DNA from: JAEUMY01 sp031394355
Lineage (GTDB): Bacteria > Pseudomonadota > Gammaproteobacteria > Burkholderiales > Usitatibacteraceae
Reading direction: 5' to 3'
NCBI GenBank assembly: GCA_031394355.1
Contig: JANNSU010000081.1
Coordinates: 1-64,000 of the forward strand
DNA length: 64,000 nucleotides
A model generated the notes under the pieces. That model was given only the letters and a program-made list of their open reading frames with translations, had not been told where the DNA came from and did no database searches. Both the position numbers and the translations under genes were made by a program. Below are positions 8,601-16,273 of the stretch, piece after piece. The first letter of the stretch is position 1. Every line of letters begins with the position of its first letter.

Positions 8601-10457
8601 GGCGATGTCTTCGGTAATGGCATGTTGCTGTCGCCTCACATCCGCCTCATTGCGGCATTCGATCATCGCCACATTTTCCTCGATCCGAATCCCGTCTCGG
8701 CCAGCAGCTTCAAGGAACGCGAGCGCATGTTCGCGCTGCCTCGTTCATCGTGGGAGGACTACGACAAATCCCTCATCAGCAAAGGCGGCGGTGTGTTTCC
8801 GCGTTCGGCCAAGTCCATTGCCCTCACGCCTGAAGTGCAGGAAGTGTTGAACATCACCGAAGAGTCCATGACGCCGCAGCAGTTGATGAAGGCCATCCTG
8901 TTGGCGCCGGTCGATCTGTTCTACAACGGTGGTATCGGTACCTACATCAAAGCAACCTCGCAATCCAACGCAGAAGTAGGGGATCGCGCCAACGATGCCA
9001 TTCGCGTCAACGGCAAGGACCTGCGTTGCAAGGTTGTCGCGGAAGGCGGCAATCTGGGCTGCACCCAGTTGGGCCGCATCGAGTACGTAGAGGCAGGCGG
9101 CCGTATCTACACCGACGCCATCGACAACTCGGCTGGCGTGGATTGCTCGGATCATGAAGTCAACATCAAGATCCTGCTGGGCTTGGTGGAGCAAGACGGC
9201 GAGCTCACCGAGAAGCAGCGCAACAAGCTTCTTGCCGAGATGACTGACGAAGTGGGGCGCCTGGTGCTCGCTGACAACTACTACCAGTCCCAGTCGTTGT
9301 CGGTCTCTGGGATGCGCGGTGAAAAGCTGTTGAATGCCCAGGCAGACTTCATCCGCCATTTGGAAAAGGCAGGACGACTCAATCGTGCGGTCGAGTTCCT
9401 GCCCGATGAAGAGGAGATCGCCGCTCGGCGTACTGCCAGACTCGGGCTTACGGCTCCCGAGCGTGCTGTATTGCTGGCCTATTCCAAGATGGAGTTGTTC
9501 GACGAGCTGGTCGCTTCAAAGCTGGTGGACGATGAGTACGTCGCCCGTGAGTTGGTCAACTACTTCCCCACGCCGCTGCAGGAAAAGTATCGCGACGTCA
9601 TGCCGCGACACCCGTTGAAGCGCGAGATCATCGCCACCGTCGTGGCCAACACCATGATCAATCGGGCTGGCAGCCTGTTCGTGCACCGCATGAAGGAAGA
9701 GACCGGTGCCACGGCGCATGAGGTGGTGCGCGCGCATTTGCTGGTGAAGGACATTTTCAGTCTGGACGACATTTGGTCTCGGATTGATGCGTTGGACAAT
9801 CAGGTTCCTGCCGCTACGCAATACGACATGCTGATTGAAGTGGGCCGCCTTTCGTTGCGCGCAACGCTGTGGTTCCTGCGTCGCCGGCGCGAACAGTTGC
9901 CCATGGCGGACGTGGTGGCCATCTTCAAGCCAGGCGTTGACGCGCTGGCGGACAAGCTGGATGAGCTCCTCACCGAAGGCGACAAAGCCGACAACCTGCA
10001 GCAGGAACAGAGCTATGCCGTTGCCGGTGTGCCCGCTTTGCTGGCCCGCAGGGTGGCGCGCATCGAAGCACTTTATGCAGTGCTCGACATTGTCGAAGTC
10101 GCTTCCGAATATTCGCAGAGCCCTGATGCAGTCTCGGCCGTCTACTTTGCGCTGGTCGGCAAACTGGAACTGCGATGGTTCAATTCCAGGATCACAGCGT
10201 TGCCGAGTGACACCCACTGGCAGGCACTGGCGCGCAACGCCATGCGGGATGACCTGTCGTCATTGCAACGCCAGCTCACCATGGCGGTGGTGAAGGGCGG
10301 TGGCAGTGATCCCAAGGCGATGATGGAGACATGGGAGCACATGACAGCTTTGCCGCGTGCGCGGCTGGCTGGGATAGTCGCTGATCTGAAGTCTGGACCG
10401 ACGATGGACTTGGCAATGTTGTCGGTGGTGCTGCGGGAGTTGAGGGGGTTGGGGTGA
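5631..10457 (+). CDS. gdhB: NAD-dependent glutamate dehydrogenase, large (about 180 kDa) type
   Basis: 1608 residues from ATG 5631, preceded by GGAGA 5 bases upstream; family members are about 1600 residues. It oxidises glutamate to 2-oxoglutarate and ammonium with NAD. The long N-terminal regulatory region (ACT-like segments) runs to about residue 700. The catalytic core contains RGGLRWSDRPEDFRTEVLGL, VPVGSKGGFVLK and a nucleotide-binding part around EGGNLGCTQLGRIEY. The C-terminal helical domain is present, so the gene looks intact. It diverges from the racemase-lysR-glt run, consistent with a glutamate catabolism module. It carries two exact GCGAATATTCGC sites and one near-match. Confidence 0.95.
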   Translation: MTSPIEEQKMAALAAAAGLAATRLQGAARAEAQAFITAYYTQVDAEDIASRSADDLYGAAMAHLSFGRVFATGYPKLRVYNPRLDEHGWTSSHTVVEIVNDDMPFLVDSITMEINRQGHTLNLIVHPLLRTQRDMEGSLVSLQPTDAKARQESFIHVEVEREVDPARLKALCEGLLAVLSDVRAATTDWPSMRQRAEEVVATVAKGSKSLSQEEVREGHAFLAWVADNNFTFLGYREYSLETVSGQDRLSIVAGSGLGVLREPKLGGVSASFNDLPESIRKLAREPKLLMLTKANTRSTVHRPGYLDYIGIKQFDEAGNVTGEKRFVGLYTSSAYHANPDQVPMLREKVAQVIARAGFQPASHMGKNLVSVLESYPRDELFQVDAEHLFNAAMGILRLGDRRKTRLFLRRDVFGRFYSCLIYLPRENFNTDTRRRIEGILLRMLRGQSAEFTVQLSDATLARIHMLVRTSPKDEPQADVRTIEEEIVRVLRRWRDDLQLALVESEGDVAAARTLRVWGDAFPVAYEESVGARLAIHDIQFMEGLKASGDIALNLYRPVDAATTTLRLRVYRAGASLPLSGSLPMLENMGVLVDDEQSYAITPLEGMTIHVHDFGLKLTRPVENLEEAKPLFEDAFLRVWHKSSESDGFNRLALAAGLRADEIVMLRAYAKYLKQTGFTFSQAYLENTLSTHSAITALLTRIFAIRFDPAIPVDRAEAEAALVLELNDALNDVANADEDRILRRFLAVIQATMRTNFYQRTQAKVQKAYLSFKIESKLVPELPEPRPLFEIWVYSPRLEGIHLRFGKVARGGLRWSDRPEDFRTEVLGLVKAQQVKNAVIVPVGSKGGFVLKQAPSVTDRDAFMKEGIECYRTFLRGLLDVTDNLVGGKVKPPLDVVRHDPDDPYLVVAADKGTATFSDFANAISIEYGHWLGDAFASGGSAGYDHKKMGITAKGAWESVKRHFREIADHDPKGINIQTTDFTVAGVGDMSGDVFGNGMLLSPHIRLIAAFDHRHIFLDPNPVSASSFKERERMFALPRSSWEDYDKSLISKGGGVFPRSAKSIALTPEVQEVLNITEESMTPQQLMKAILLAPVDLFYNGGIGTYIKATSQSNAEVGDRANDAIRVNGKDLRCKVVAEGGNLGCTQLGRIEYVEAGGRIYTDAIDNSAGVDCSDHEVNIKILLGLVEQDGELTEKQRNKLLAEMTDEVGRLVLADNYYQSQSLSVSGMRGEKLLNAQADFIRHLEKAGRLNRAVEFLPDEEEIAARRTARLGLTAPERAVLLAYSKMELFDELVASKLVDDEYVARELVNYFPTPLQEKYRDVMPRHPLKREIIATVVANTMINRAGSLFVHRMKEETGATAHEVVRAHLLVKDIFSLDDIWSRIDALDNQVPAATQYDMLIEVGRLSLRATLWFLRRRREQLPMADVVAIFKPGVDALADKLDELLTEGDKADNLQQEQSYAVAGVPALLARRVARIEALYAVLDIVEVASEYSQSPDAVSAVYFALVGKLELRWFNSRITALPSDTHWQALARNAMRDDLSSLQRQLTMAVVKGGGSDPKAMMETWEHMTALPRARLAGIVADLKSGPTMDLAMLSVVLRELRGLG
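6337..6348. repeat. Iterated palindrome GCGAATATTCGC, exact
   Basis: Inside gdhB, read in the Glu-Tyr-Ser frame. Confidence 0.95.
7727..7738. repeat. Iterated palindrome GCGAATATTCGC, exact
   Basis: Inside gdhB, read in the Arg-Ile-Phe-Ala frame. Confidence 0.95.
10105..10116. repeat. Iterated palindrome, one mismatch (CCGAATATTCGC)
   Basis: Near the 3' end of gdhB, Glu-Tyr-Ser frame. First base is C instead of G. Confidence 0.7.
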
Positions 10458-10491
10458 TCCTGCAAAGCAGTGGTAGCAACATCGCTGTACT

Positions 10492-10860
10492 TCAATCCAC
10501 CACCAGCACCGCCACAACCTTCCGCCCCTCACCCAGCAACACGTTGTAAGTGCGGCACGCCGCAGCCGTGTCCATGACCTCGTGACCGATGCGGGCCTCG
10601 ATCAGCGGCCGCAATGACGGTGGCGGTGGGAACGTGAATCGGCGACCCGTTCCGATGATGAGCACTTCGGGTTTTGCATCAATAGCCGACGCAAACTGCT
10701 CTGCAGTCAACTCGCGAATATTCGCAACGGCCCACGGTGCAATCAGCGTGGCGCCAATCATGAGACTGGTCGAGTGCCGGGTGTTGTTGACCTGAACCCA
10801 GCCCTCACCGTAGCCGGTGATGACGTTTTGCTGCCCTGCATTGGCGAGATGGAGTTTCAT
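10492..10860 (-). CDS. Mth938-like domain (DUF498) protein
   Basis: 122 residues from ATG 10860 (MKLHLANAG). The core PEVLIIGTGRRFTFPP and the C-terminal CRTYNVLLGEGRKVVAVL match the Mth938/NDUFAF3-like fold, a small alpha/beta domain of unknown biochemical role in bacteria. It converges on gdhB (34-base gap) and diverges from the aminotransferase gene, a pairing I recall as common in betaproteobacteria. A longer upstream frame exists but overlaps the promoter region of the divergent gene. Confidence 0.8.
   Translation of the reverse strand: MKLHLANAGQQNVITGYGEGWVQVNNTRHSTSLMIGATLIAPWAVANIRELTAEQFASAIDAKPEVLIIGTGRRFTFPPPPSLRPLIEARIGHEVMDTAAACRTYNVLLGEGRKVVAVLVVD
10714..10725. repeat. Iterated palindrome GCGAATATTCGC, exact
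   Basis: Inside the Mth938-like gene, read as Ala-Asn-Ile-Arg on the minus strand. Confidence 0.95.
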
Positions 10861-11004
10861 CGGCGCGCAGTGTCGCACAGTGGCGAAAAAGTGTCTGCAA
10901 GCTGATTGGCGTTTCCGCATGGTTCTCGGATGCTGCACCGCAGCAGCCAACTCGCTATGATTAGGGTTCCGCTCGCAGTTCGAACCGCCAAAGATAGAAA
11001 AAAC

Positions 11005-12204
11005 ATGTCAGCCGATTTCCCGCGCATCAAGCGCCTGCCGCCTTACGTCTTCAACATCACCGGTGAACTCAAGATGGCCGCCCGCCGTCGGGGCGAGGAC
11101 ATCATCGACATGAGCATGGGCAATCCGGATGGCCCGACGCCGAAACACATCGTGGACAAGCTCGTCGAGGCGTCGCAGCGACTTGATACCCACGGATACT
11201 CCGTGTCCAAAGGCATTCCTCGCCTTCGCAAGGCGATCTGTGACTGGTACCAGCGTCGCTTCAATGTGTCGTTCGACCCGGATACGGAGGCCATTGTCAC
11301 CATCGGCTCCAAGGAAGGTCTGGCGCATTTGATGCTGGCCACGCTGGATCGTGGCGACACGGTTTTGGTACCGAACCCGAGCTATCCGATTCACATCTAC
11401 GGTGCCGTCATCGCGGGTGCAGAGATTCGCCACATCCCCATGACGGACGGCAGCGACTTCTTCGCCGAAGCGGAGAAGGCCATCCGCACCAGTTTCCCCA
11501 AGCCCAAGATGATGATCCTGGGTTTTCCTTCCAACCCGACCGCGCGCTGCGTGGAGCTGGAGTTCTTCGAGCGCATCGTGACGCTGGCGAAGGAACACAA
11601 CATTTTCGTCATTCACGACCTGGCGTATGCCGACATCACGTTTGACGGCTGGAAGGCACCGTCGATCATGCAGGTGCCGGGTGCGCGCGATGTGGCGGTG
11701 GAATTTTTCACCATGTCGAAGTCCTACAACATGGCGGGCTGGCGCATTGGCTTCATGGTCGGCAACAAGGATCTCGTTTCGGCGCTGGCACGCATCAAGG
11801 GCTATCACGACTACGGCACCTTCACGCCCATTCAGGTGGCGGCCATCGCCGCACTGGAGGGTCCGCAGGATTGCGTGGAGGAAGTACGTGCGCAATATGA
11901 AAGCCGTCGCGACGTGCTGGTAAAGGGCTTGCATGAGGCTGGCTGGATGGTGGAGAAGCCCAAGGCGTCGATGTACATCTGGGCAAAGATTCCTGAGCCA
12001 TACCTCAAGATGGGTTCGCTGGAATTCGCCAAACATGTTCTGGCCAAGGCCAAGGTCTCCATTTCGCCCGGCATCGGCTTCGGTGACTACGGTGACGATC
12101 ATGTGCGCTTTGCATTGATCGAGAACGAATCCCGCACGCGTCAGGCCGTTCGCGGCATCAAGCAGATGTTTCGCGAGGATGGATTGCTGAAGGGGGCGGC
12201 ATGA
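11005..12204 (+). CDS. alaC: PLP-dependent aminotransferase, alanine transaminase AlaC type
   Basis: 399 residues from ATG 11005 (MSADFPRIKRLPPYVF). Fold type I class I/II aminotransferase: IIDMSMGNPDGPTP, GSKEGLAHLM, the PLP lysine Lys239 in TMSKSYNMAGWRIGF, and an Arg-containing carboxylate-binding C-terminus. It most likely interconverts pyruvate and alanine with glutamate as amino donor. It begins an operon with GNAT, hom and (after a repeat array) thrC, and overlaps the GNAT start by ATGA at 12201-12204. Methionine- or aspartate-pathway aminotransferases are alternatives, given the hom/thrC context. Confidence 0.9.
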   Translation: MSADFPRIKRLPPYVFNITGELKMAARRRGEDIIDMSMGNPDGPTPKHIVDKLVEASQRLDTHGYSVSKGIPRLRKAICDWYQRRFNVSFDPDTEAIVTIGSKEGLAHLMLATLDRGDTVLVPNPSYPIHIYGAVIAGAEIRHIPMTDGSDFFAEAEKAIRTSFPKPKMMILGFPSNPTARCVELEFFERIVTLAKEHNIFVIHDLAYADITFDGWKAPSIMQVPGARDVAVEFFTMSKSYNMAGWRIGFMVGNKDLVSALARIKGYHDYGTFTPIQVAAIAALEGPQDCVEEVRAQYESRRDVLVKGLHEAGWMVEKPKASMYIWAKIPEPYLKMGSLEFAKHVLAKAKVSISPGIGFGDYGDDHVRFALIENESRTRQAVRGIKQMFREDGLLKGAA

Positions 12205-12641
12205 TTGAGGTTATCGCTGTCACCGATACGCAGGGTCGCATCACTGAGCCAGGCTTGCTGGCACGCGCTGAGCCCGTGCATCGTCAGCTGCGTCCCCACC
12301 TCGGCGAATATTCGCAACGCATGGCGGAGGTGTTTGCGAGCGGTGCCGAGATGGCAGTTGCGTTGTTCAATGAGGAGGTGGTCGGTGTCACGGTGTTTCG
12401 CGTTATCGAGAAAACATTCTCAGGACGCGAGTTGTATTGCGATGATCTCGTCTCTGATGAGACGCGTCGCTCCACCGGTGTGGGTCATGCGTTGATGCAA
12501 TACATGGAGCGGGTCGGTCGCGAGCGTCGCTGCGATGTGTTGGCACTCGATTCCGGCTGCCAGCGTCAACAGGCGCACAAGTTTTACTTCCGCGAGGGCA
12601 TGGTCATTCCTTCGTTCCACTTCACGAAGGCGCTGACATGA
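12201..12641 (+). CDS. GNAT-family N-acetyltransferase
   Basis: 146 residues with a GNAT core: YCDDLVSDETRRSTGVGHAL corresponds to the acetyl-CoA pyrophosphate-binding motif, and the C-terminal LDSGCQRQQAHKFYFREGM is the usual motif B. The substrate is unknown. It is translationally coupled on both sides (ATGA overlaps with alaC and hom), so it is made with the threonine-branch enzymes. One exact GCGAATATTCGC lies in its N-terminal third. Confidence 0.85.
   Translation: MIEVIAVTDTQGRITEPGLLARAEPVHRQLRPHLGEYSQRMAEVFASGAEMAVALFNEEVVGVTVFRVIEKTFSGRELYCDDLVSDETRRSTGVGHALMQYMERVGRERRCDVLALDSGCQRQQAHKFYFREGMVIPSFHFTKALT
12304..12315. repeat. Iterated palindrome GCGAATATTCGC, exact
   Basis: Inside the GNAT gene, Glu-Tyr-Ser frame. 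Confidence 0.95.
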
Positions 12642-13948
12642 GGCCCATCAACGTCGGCCTGTTGGGCCTGGGCATCGTCGGCAGTGGCACCATCGAGGTG
12701 CTATCTCGCAACGCAGGCGAGATCACACGTCGTGCCGGGCGCGAAATCCGCGTGGTCGCTGCGACGGCTCGCGACCTCACCAAAGAGCGCGCCGTGTCGC
12801 TCGATGGCATCAAGCTGGTTACTGATGCTGCTGTCATCGTCAATGACCCGGACATCGACATCGTTGTCGAGCTGATCGGGGGCATCGAGCCCACGCGCCA
12901 ATGGGTGCTGCAAGCCATCGCAAACGGCAAGCATGTGGTCACCGCCAACAAGGCACTCCTTGCACTGCACGGCAATGAGATTTTCGCAGCGGCGCAGAAG
13001 CGGGGCGTGATGGTGGCGTTCGAAGCCGCAGTAGCCGGTGGTGTGCCCATCATCAAAGCGCTGAGGGAAGGTCTTTCCGCCAATCGCATCGAGTGGATCG
13101 CCGGCATCATCAACGGCACCACAAATTTCATCTTGTCGGAGATGCGCTCCAAGGGCTTGAGTTTCGATGCCGTGCTGAAGCAGGCACAAGCGCTGGGCTA
13201 TGCAGAGGCCGATCCCACGTTCGACATCGAAGGTGTGGACGCTGCGCACAAGCTGACCTTGCTGTGCGCCATCGCGTATGGCGTGCCCATCCAGTTCGAC
13301 AAGGCGTTTACCGAAGGCATCTCTTCACTGACTGCCAAGGACATCGCGTATGCGGAGCAACTCGGCTATCGCATCAAACTTCTCGGCATCACCCGCCGTG
13401 TGGAACAGGGCATTGAGCTGCGCGTGCATCCGACGCTCATTCCCGCGAAGCGGCTTATCGCGAATGTGGAAGGGGTGATGAATGCCATCCTGGTGAAGGG
13501 CGATGCCGTCGGTGCCACGATGTACTACGGCGCGGGTGCAGGCTCGGCTGCGACTGCCAGCGCTGTCGTGGCGGATCTGGTGGACGTGACCCGCATGCTC
13601 ACCGCCGATCCGGAGCAACGCGTGCCGCATCTCGCGTTTCAGCCTGACCAGTTGCACAACACACCCATCCTGTCGATGGACGACGTTCGCACTGGCTGCT
13701 ATCTGCGTTTGCGCGCCTATGACCGCCCGGGCGTCATGGCCGACGTTACCCGCATTCTGGCCGACCTGTCCATCTCCATCGACGCCATGCTGCAGAAAGA
13801 GGCGGAGGAGGGCGAGGATGTAGTCGATGTCATCATCCTCACGCATGAAAGCCTGGAGTCGGCCGTGAACACCGCCATCCTGCGCATCGAGGCGTTGTCC
13901 ACCATCGCAGGCAAGGTTGTGCGCATACGACTTGAGGAATTGAATTGA
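12638..13948 (+). CDS. hom: Homoserine dehydrogenase
   Basis: 436 residues, the normal length for the monofunctional enzyme. It reduces aspartate semialdehyde to homoserine with NAD(P)H. Visible parts are the Rossmann loop GLLGLGIVGSG (residues 7-17), HVVTANKALL with Lys105, the catalytic core EAAVAGGVPII and GIINGTTNFIL, and a C-terminal ACT domain (about 350-430, beginning YLRLRAYDRPGVMADVTRIL) for threonine feedback. It overlaps the GNAT stop by 4 bases. thrC follows after a 274-base repeat-rich gap. Confidence 0.97.
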   Translation: MRPINVGLLGLGIVGSGTIEVLSRNAGEITRRAGREIRVVAATARDLTKERAVSLDGIKLVTDAAVIVNDPDIDIVVELIGGIEPTRQWVLQAIANGKHVVTANKALLALHGNEIFAAAQKRGVMVAFEAAVAGGVPIIKALREGLSANRIEWIAGIINGTTNFILSEMRSKGLSFDAVLKQAQALGYAEADPTFDIEGVDAAHKLTLLCAIAYGVPIQFDKAFTEGISSLTAKDIAYAEQLGYRIKLLGITRRVEQGIELRVHPTLIPAKRLIANVEGVMNAILVKGDAVGATMYYGAGAGSAATASAVVADLVDVTRMLTADPEQRVPHLAFQPDQLHNTPILSMDDVRTGCYLRLRAYDRPGVMADVTRILADLSISIDAMLQKEAEEGEDVVDVIILTHESLESAVNTAILRIEALSTIAGKVVRIRLEELN

Positions 13949-13978
13949 TGAGAGCGGCGATTGGAAATCGTTCAAGTT

Positions 13979-14190
13979 CCCCTGCCGCAAAGGGCAACGA
14001 TGAAATCCTCCCTTTTGCAAAGGGCAGCGACGAAATCCCCCCTGGCCCCCCTTTTGCAAAGGGCAGCGACGAAATCCCCCCTGGCCCCCCTTTTGCAAAG
14101 GGGGGAACACATCGCCGCAAGTTCGAGAAGACTCCCTACGCGCAGCAGGACAAGAACCCCCCTTTGAAAAAGGGGGGCAGGGGGGATTTG
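13979..14190. repeat. 39-base tandem repeat array plus inverted copy, between hom and thrC
   Basis: Two perfect 39-base units (14012-14050 and 14051-14089) contain CTTTTGCAAAGGG, GACGAAATCC and a C-rich end. A degenerate copy precedes them (13979-14011) and a third starts at 14090. The first 13 bases of the unit can pair as CCTTTTGCAAAGG. About 50 bases further, 14156-14187 holds an inverted relative (CCCCCCTTTGAAAAAGGGGG then GGCAGGGGGGATTT). G/C-rich elements of this kind recur in many proteobacterial intergenic regions. Strong secondary structure is possible and could affect hom-thrC readthrough. Open frames across it (PPFAKGSDE repeats) are artefacts of 39 being divisible by 3. Confidence 0.85.
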
Positions 14191-14222
14191 GCTTTGGTTT
14201 CCATTTCTCCGGCAAGCCCCTT

Positions 14223-15656
14223 ATGAAATATCTCTCTACTCGCGGCGGCGCGGAGCCGCGTAGCTTCACCGACATCCTGCTTGAAGGTTTGATGCCCGAT
14301 GGCGGTCTGGCGGTGCCTGAAAACGTGCCGCGGTTCATGAAGGTAAAGCTCGACGCACTGCGCGACTTGCCCTATCCGCAGCTGGCGTTCGAAATCATCC
14401 GTCTCTACGTCGACGATATTCCGGCGCTGGATCTGAAGGCGCTCATCGAGAAGACCTACACGAAGGAAGTCTTCGGCACGGCGGAGATTACACCGACGAC
14501 TGTTCTCGAACCCGGCTTCGCATTGCTCGGCTGCTCGAATGGACCGACGCTTGCGTTCAAGGACATTGCGATGCAGTGGCTGGGGCATCTCTTCGAATAC
14601 GTGCTGGCGAAGCAGGGCAGGGCGCTCAACATCCTCGGCGCCACCAGCGGCGACACCGGCTCCAGCGCTGAATATGCGATGAAGGGCCGTGCGAATATTC
14701 GCGTGTTCATGCTTTCGCCTCACGGCCGCATGAGCCCGTTTCAGACGGCGCAGATGTTCTCGCTGGATGAGCCCAACATCTTCAACATCGCCATTCGCGG
14801 CGTGTTCGATGATTGCCAGGACATCGTGAAGGAAGTGTCCAACGACGCCCGCTTCAAGAGCGAGTACCGCATCGGTGCGGTCAACTCCATCAACTGGGGC
14901 CGCATCGTCGCGCAGATCGTCTACTACTTCAAGGGCTACTTCGCGCTGTCCCGTAGCAACGACGAGCTGATCGACGTTGTCGTGCCTTCCGGCAATTTCG
15001 GCAATATCTACGCCGGATACTTGGCCAAGAAAATGGGGCTGCCCATCCGCCGCCTCATCCTCGCCACCAATGAAAACGATGTGCTGCACGAGTTCTTCGA
15101 AACTGGCCGCTATCGGCCGCGCGTGGCGGATGAGACGCATGCCACGTCCAGCCCGTCGATGGATATCTCCAAGGCGTCCAACTTCGAGCGCTACATCTGG
15201 CATGTGTGCGGTGGCAACGAAGAACACGGTGCGAAGAAGGCCGGCGACCGTGTCGCCGCACTGTGGCGCGAGATGGAGCACTTTGGCGGCTTCGATCTCT
15301 CGGAGGATGAAGAGTGGGTTGAAGTGCGCGACTCAGGCTTCGTCTCCGGTGCGTCGAGCCACAACGCACGCGTCTACACCATCAAGTCTGTGTTCGAGAA
15401 GTTTGGTGTGATGATCGATCCCCATACTGCCGATGGCGTGAGCGTCGGCCGCCAGTTGCGCGACGAGGATGTGCCGATGCTTTGCATCGAGACCGCCTTG
15501 CCCGCCAAGTTCGAGGCGACGGTCAAGGAAGCGCTCGGGCGCTCACCCGAGCGGCCTGCCGGTTTCGAAGACATCGAGAAATTGCCTCAGGTTTTCACGG
15601 TGCTGGATGCGGATGCGGGCGAGGTGATGGACTTCATTCGCGATCACGTGAGTTGA
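14223..15656 (+). CDS. thrC: Threonine synthase
   Basis: 477 residues, matching the long gamma/betaproteobacterial form. It converts O-phosphohomoserine to threonine. N-terminal MKYLSTRGG, PLP lysine Lys113 in PTLAFKDIAMQ, and the glycine-rich phosphate site GATSGDTGSSAEYA are all present. ATG 14223 follows the GC-rich repeat array with only a weak ribosome-binding site. It lies downstream of hom in the same direction, so the threonine branch is complete here except for the kinase (thrB), which is not in the window. An exact palindrome at 14691 encodes Ala-Asn-Ile-Arg. Confidence 0.97.
   Translation: MKYLSTRGGAEPRSFTDILLEGLMPDGGLAVPENVPRFMKVKLDALRDLPYPQLAFEIIRLYVDDIPALDLKALIEKTYTKEVFGTAEITPTTVLEPGFALLGCSNGPTLAFKDIAMQWLGHLFEYVLAKQGRALNILGATSGDTGSSAEYAMKGRANIRVFMLSPHGRMSPFQTAQMFSLDEPNIFNIAIRGVFDDCQDIVKEVSNDARFKSEYRIGAVNSINWGRIVAQIVYYFKGYFALSRSNDELIDVVVPSGNFGNIYAGYLAKKMGLPIRRLILATNENDVLHEFFETGRYRPRVADETHATSSPSMDISKASNFERYIWHVCGGNEEHGAKKAGDRVAALWREMEHFGGFDLSEDEEWVEVRDSGFVSGASSHNARVYTIKSVFEKFGVMIDPHTADGVSVGRQLRDEDVPMLCIETALPAKFEATVKEALGRSPERPAGFEDIEKLPQVFTVLDADAGEVMDFIRDHVS
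14691..14702. repeat. Iterated palindrome GCGAATATTCGC, exact
   Basis: Inside thrC, Ala-Asn-Ile-Arg frame. Confidence 0.95.
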
Positions 15657-15658
15657 TT

Positions 15659-15670
15659 GCGAATATTCGC
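15659..15670. repeat. Iterated palindrome GCGAATATTCGC, exact
   Basis: Intergenic, 2 bases after the thrC stop codon. Confidence 0.95.
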
Positions 15671-15690
15671 TGGTGGCAGGAATCCGGCAG

Positions 15691-15745
15691 GTAGCCCGGA
15701 TGCAGCGAAGCGAAATCCGGGAGCGGTCCCGGAATGCGCTGCCTC
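15691..15745. repeat. REP-like element, copy 1
   Basis: Begins GTAGCCCGGATGCAGCGAAG, continues CGAAATCCGGGAG, then a second CCCGGAATGCGCTGCC half that is imperfectly inverted. It lies between the convergent thrC and thioesterase genes. Related sequence occurs at 37976-38056 and, inverted, at 55694-55726. Such elements are common in proteobacterial intergenic DNA and can form hairpins. Confidence 0.8.
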
Positions 15746-15758
15746 TGGGCCGCGCCGT

Positions 15759-16202
15759 TCAAACGCTGGCTGACAGCACTTCGAAATTCTCTGTCTTCTC
15801 CAGCGCGCGCAATGCCGCCGCCAGCGCCTCCGGCGGTGCCACCAGCTTGCGCGCGGCGAGATCAAACCAGCCACCGAGCGTGGTGACCCGAGCTGACAGC
15901 TCACCATCCTCGCGCCGAATCTCATTCACGATGCGAAAGCGCGAACCATCATCAGAAAGCCCCGCGATACGGAAGTCCACGGTGTACGCCTGCTGCAGCC
16001 GCAGCTCCTTGAAGTACTCCACTTCATCTTTGCGCACCACCGGACCGACGCGGTGCTTGGCAAACGCAGACGGCGGGAAACCCTGCGACGCGAAATAGGC
16101 GAAGCGCGTATCCACGACCGTGTCGAGATAGGCGGTGTTGGCCATGTGGCCATTGGAATCGAGCTGTGCCCAGCTCACTGTGTGTTGAGTGGTGAATGCC
16201 AT
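15759..16202 (-). CDS. Acyl-CoA thioesterase (4HBT hot-dog fold)
   Basis: 147 residues from ATG 16202 (MAFTTQHTVSWAQLDSNGHM), preceded by AAGGAG at 6 bases, which favours this start over a longer upstream frame. WAQLDSNGHMANTAYLD is the hot-dog active-site segment, with the catalytic Asp and the N-cap of the central helix; VEYFKELRL forms the dimer strand. It probably hydrolyses an acyl-CoA in the cytoplasm; chain specificity is unknown. It converges with thrC and is separated from tamB by 71 bases. Confidence 0.85.
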   Translation of the reverse strand: MAFTTQHTVSWAQLDSNGHMANTAYLDTVVDTRFAYFASQGFPPSAFAKHRVGPVVRKDEVEYFKELRLQQAYTVDFRIAGLSDDGSRFRIVNEIRREDGELSARVTTLGGWFDLAARKLVAPPEALAAALRALEKTENFEVLSASV

Positions 16203-16235
16203 GATCGTCTCCTTGCGGTTTGGCTGGATGTCTTT

Positions 16236-16247
16236 GCGAATATTCGG
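16236..16247. repeat. Iterated palindrome, one mismatch (GCGAATATTCGG)
   Basis: In the gap between tamB and the thioesterase gene, 34 bases upstream of the thioesterase start. Confidence 0.7.
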
Positions 16248-16273
16248 AGGAACGGGTGTCGTCAAGTGCAGCG

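Noticed and set aside
13979..14105. Possible CRISPR array
   Set aside because: Units are directly adjacent with no unique spacers, and no cas genes are present.
13945..14226. Open frames encoding repeated PPFAKGSDE peptides
   Set aside because: They are by-products of a 39-base (13-codon) GC-rich repeat; they appear on both strands and overlap a known type of intergenic element.
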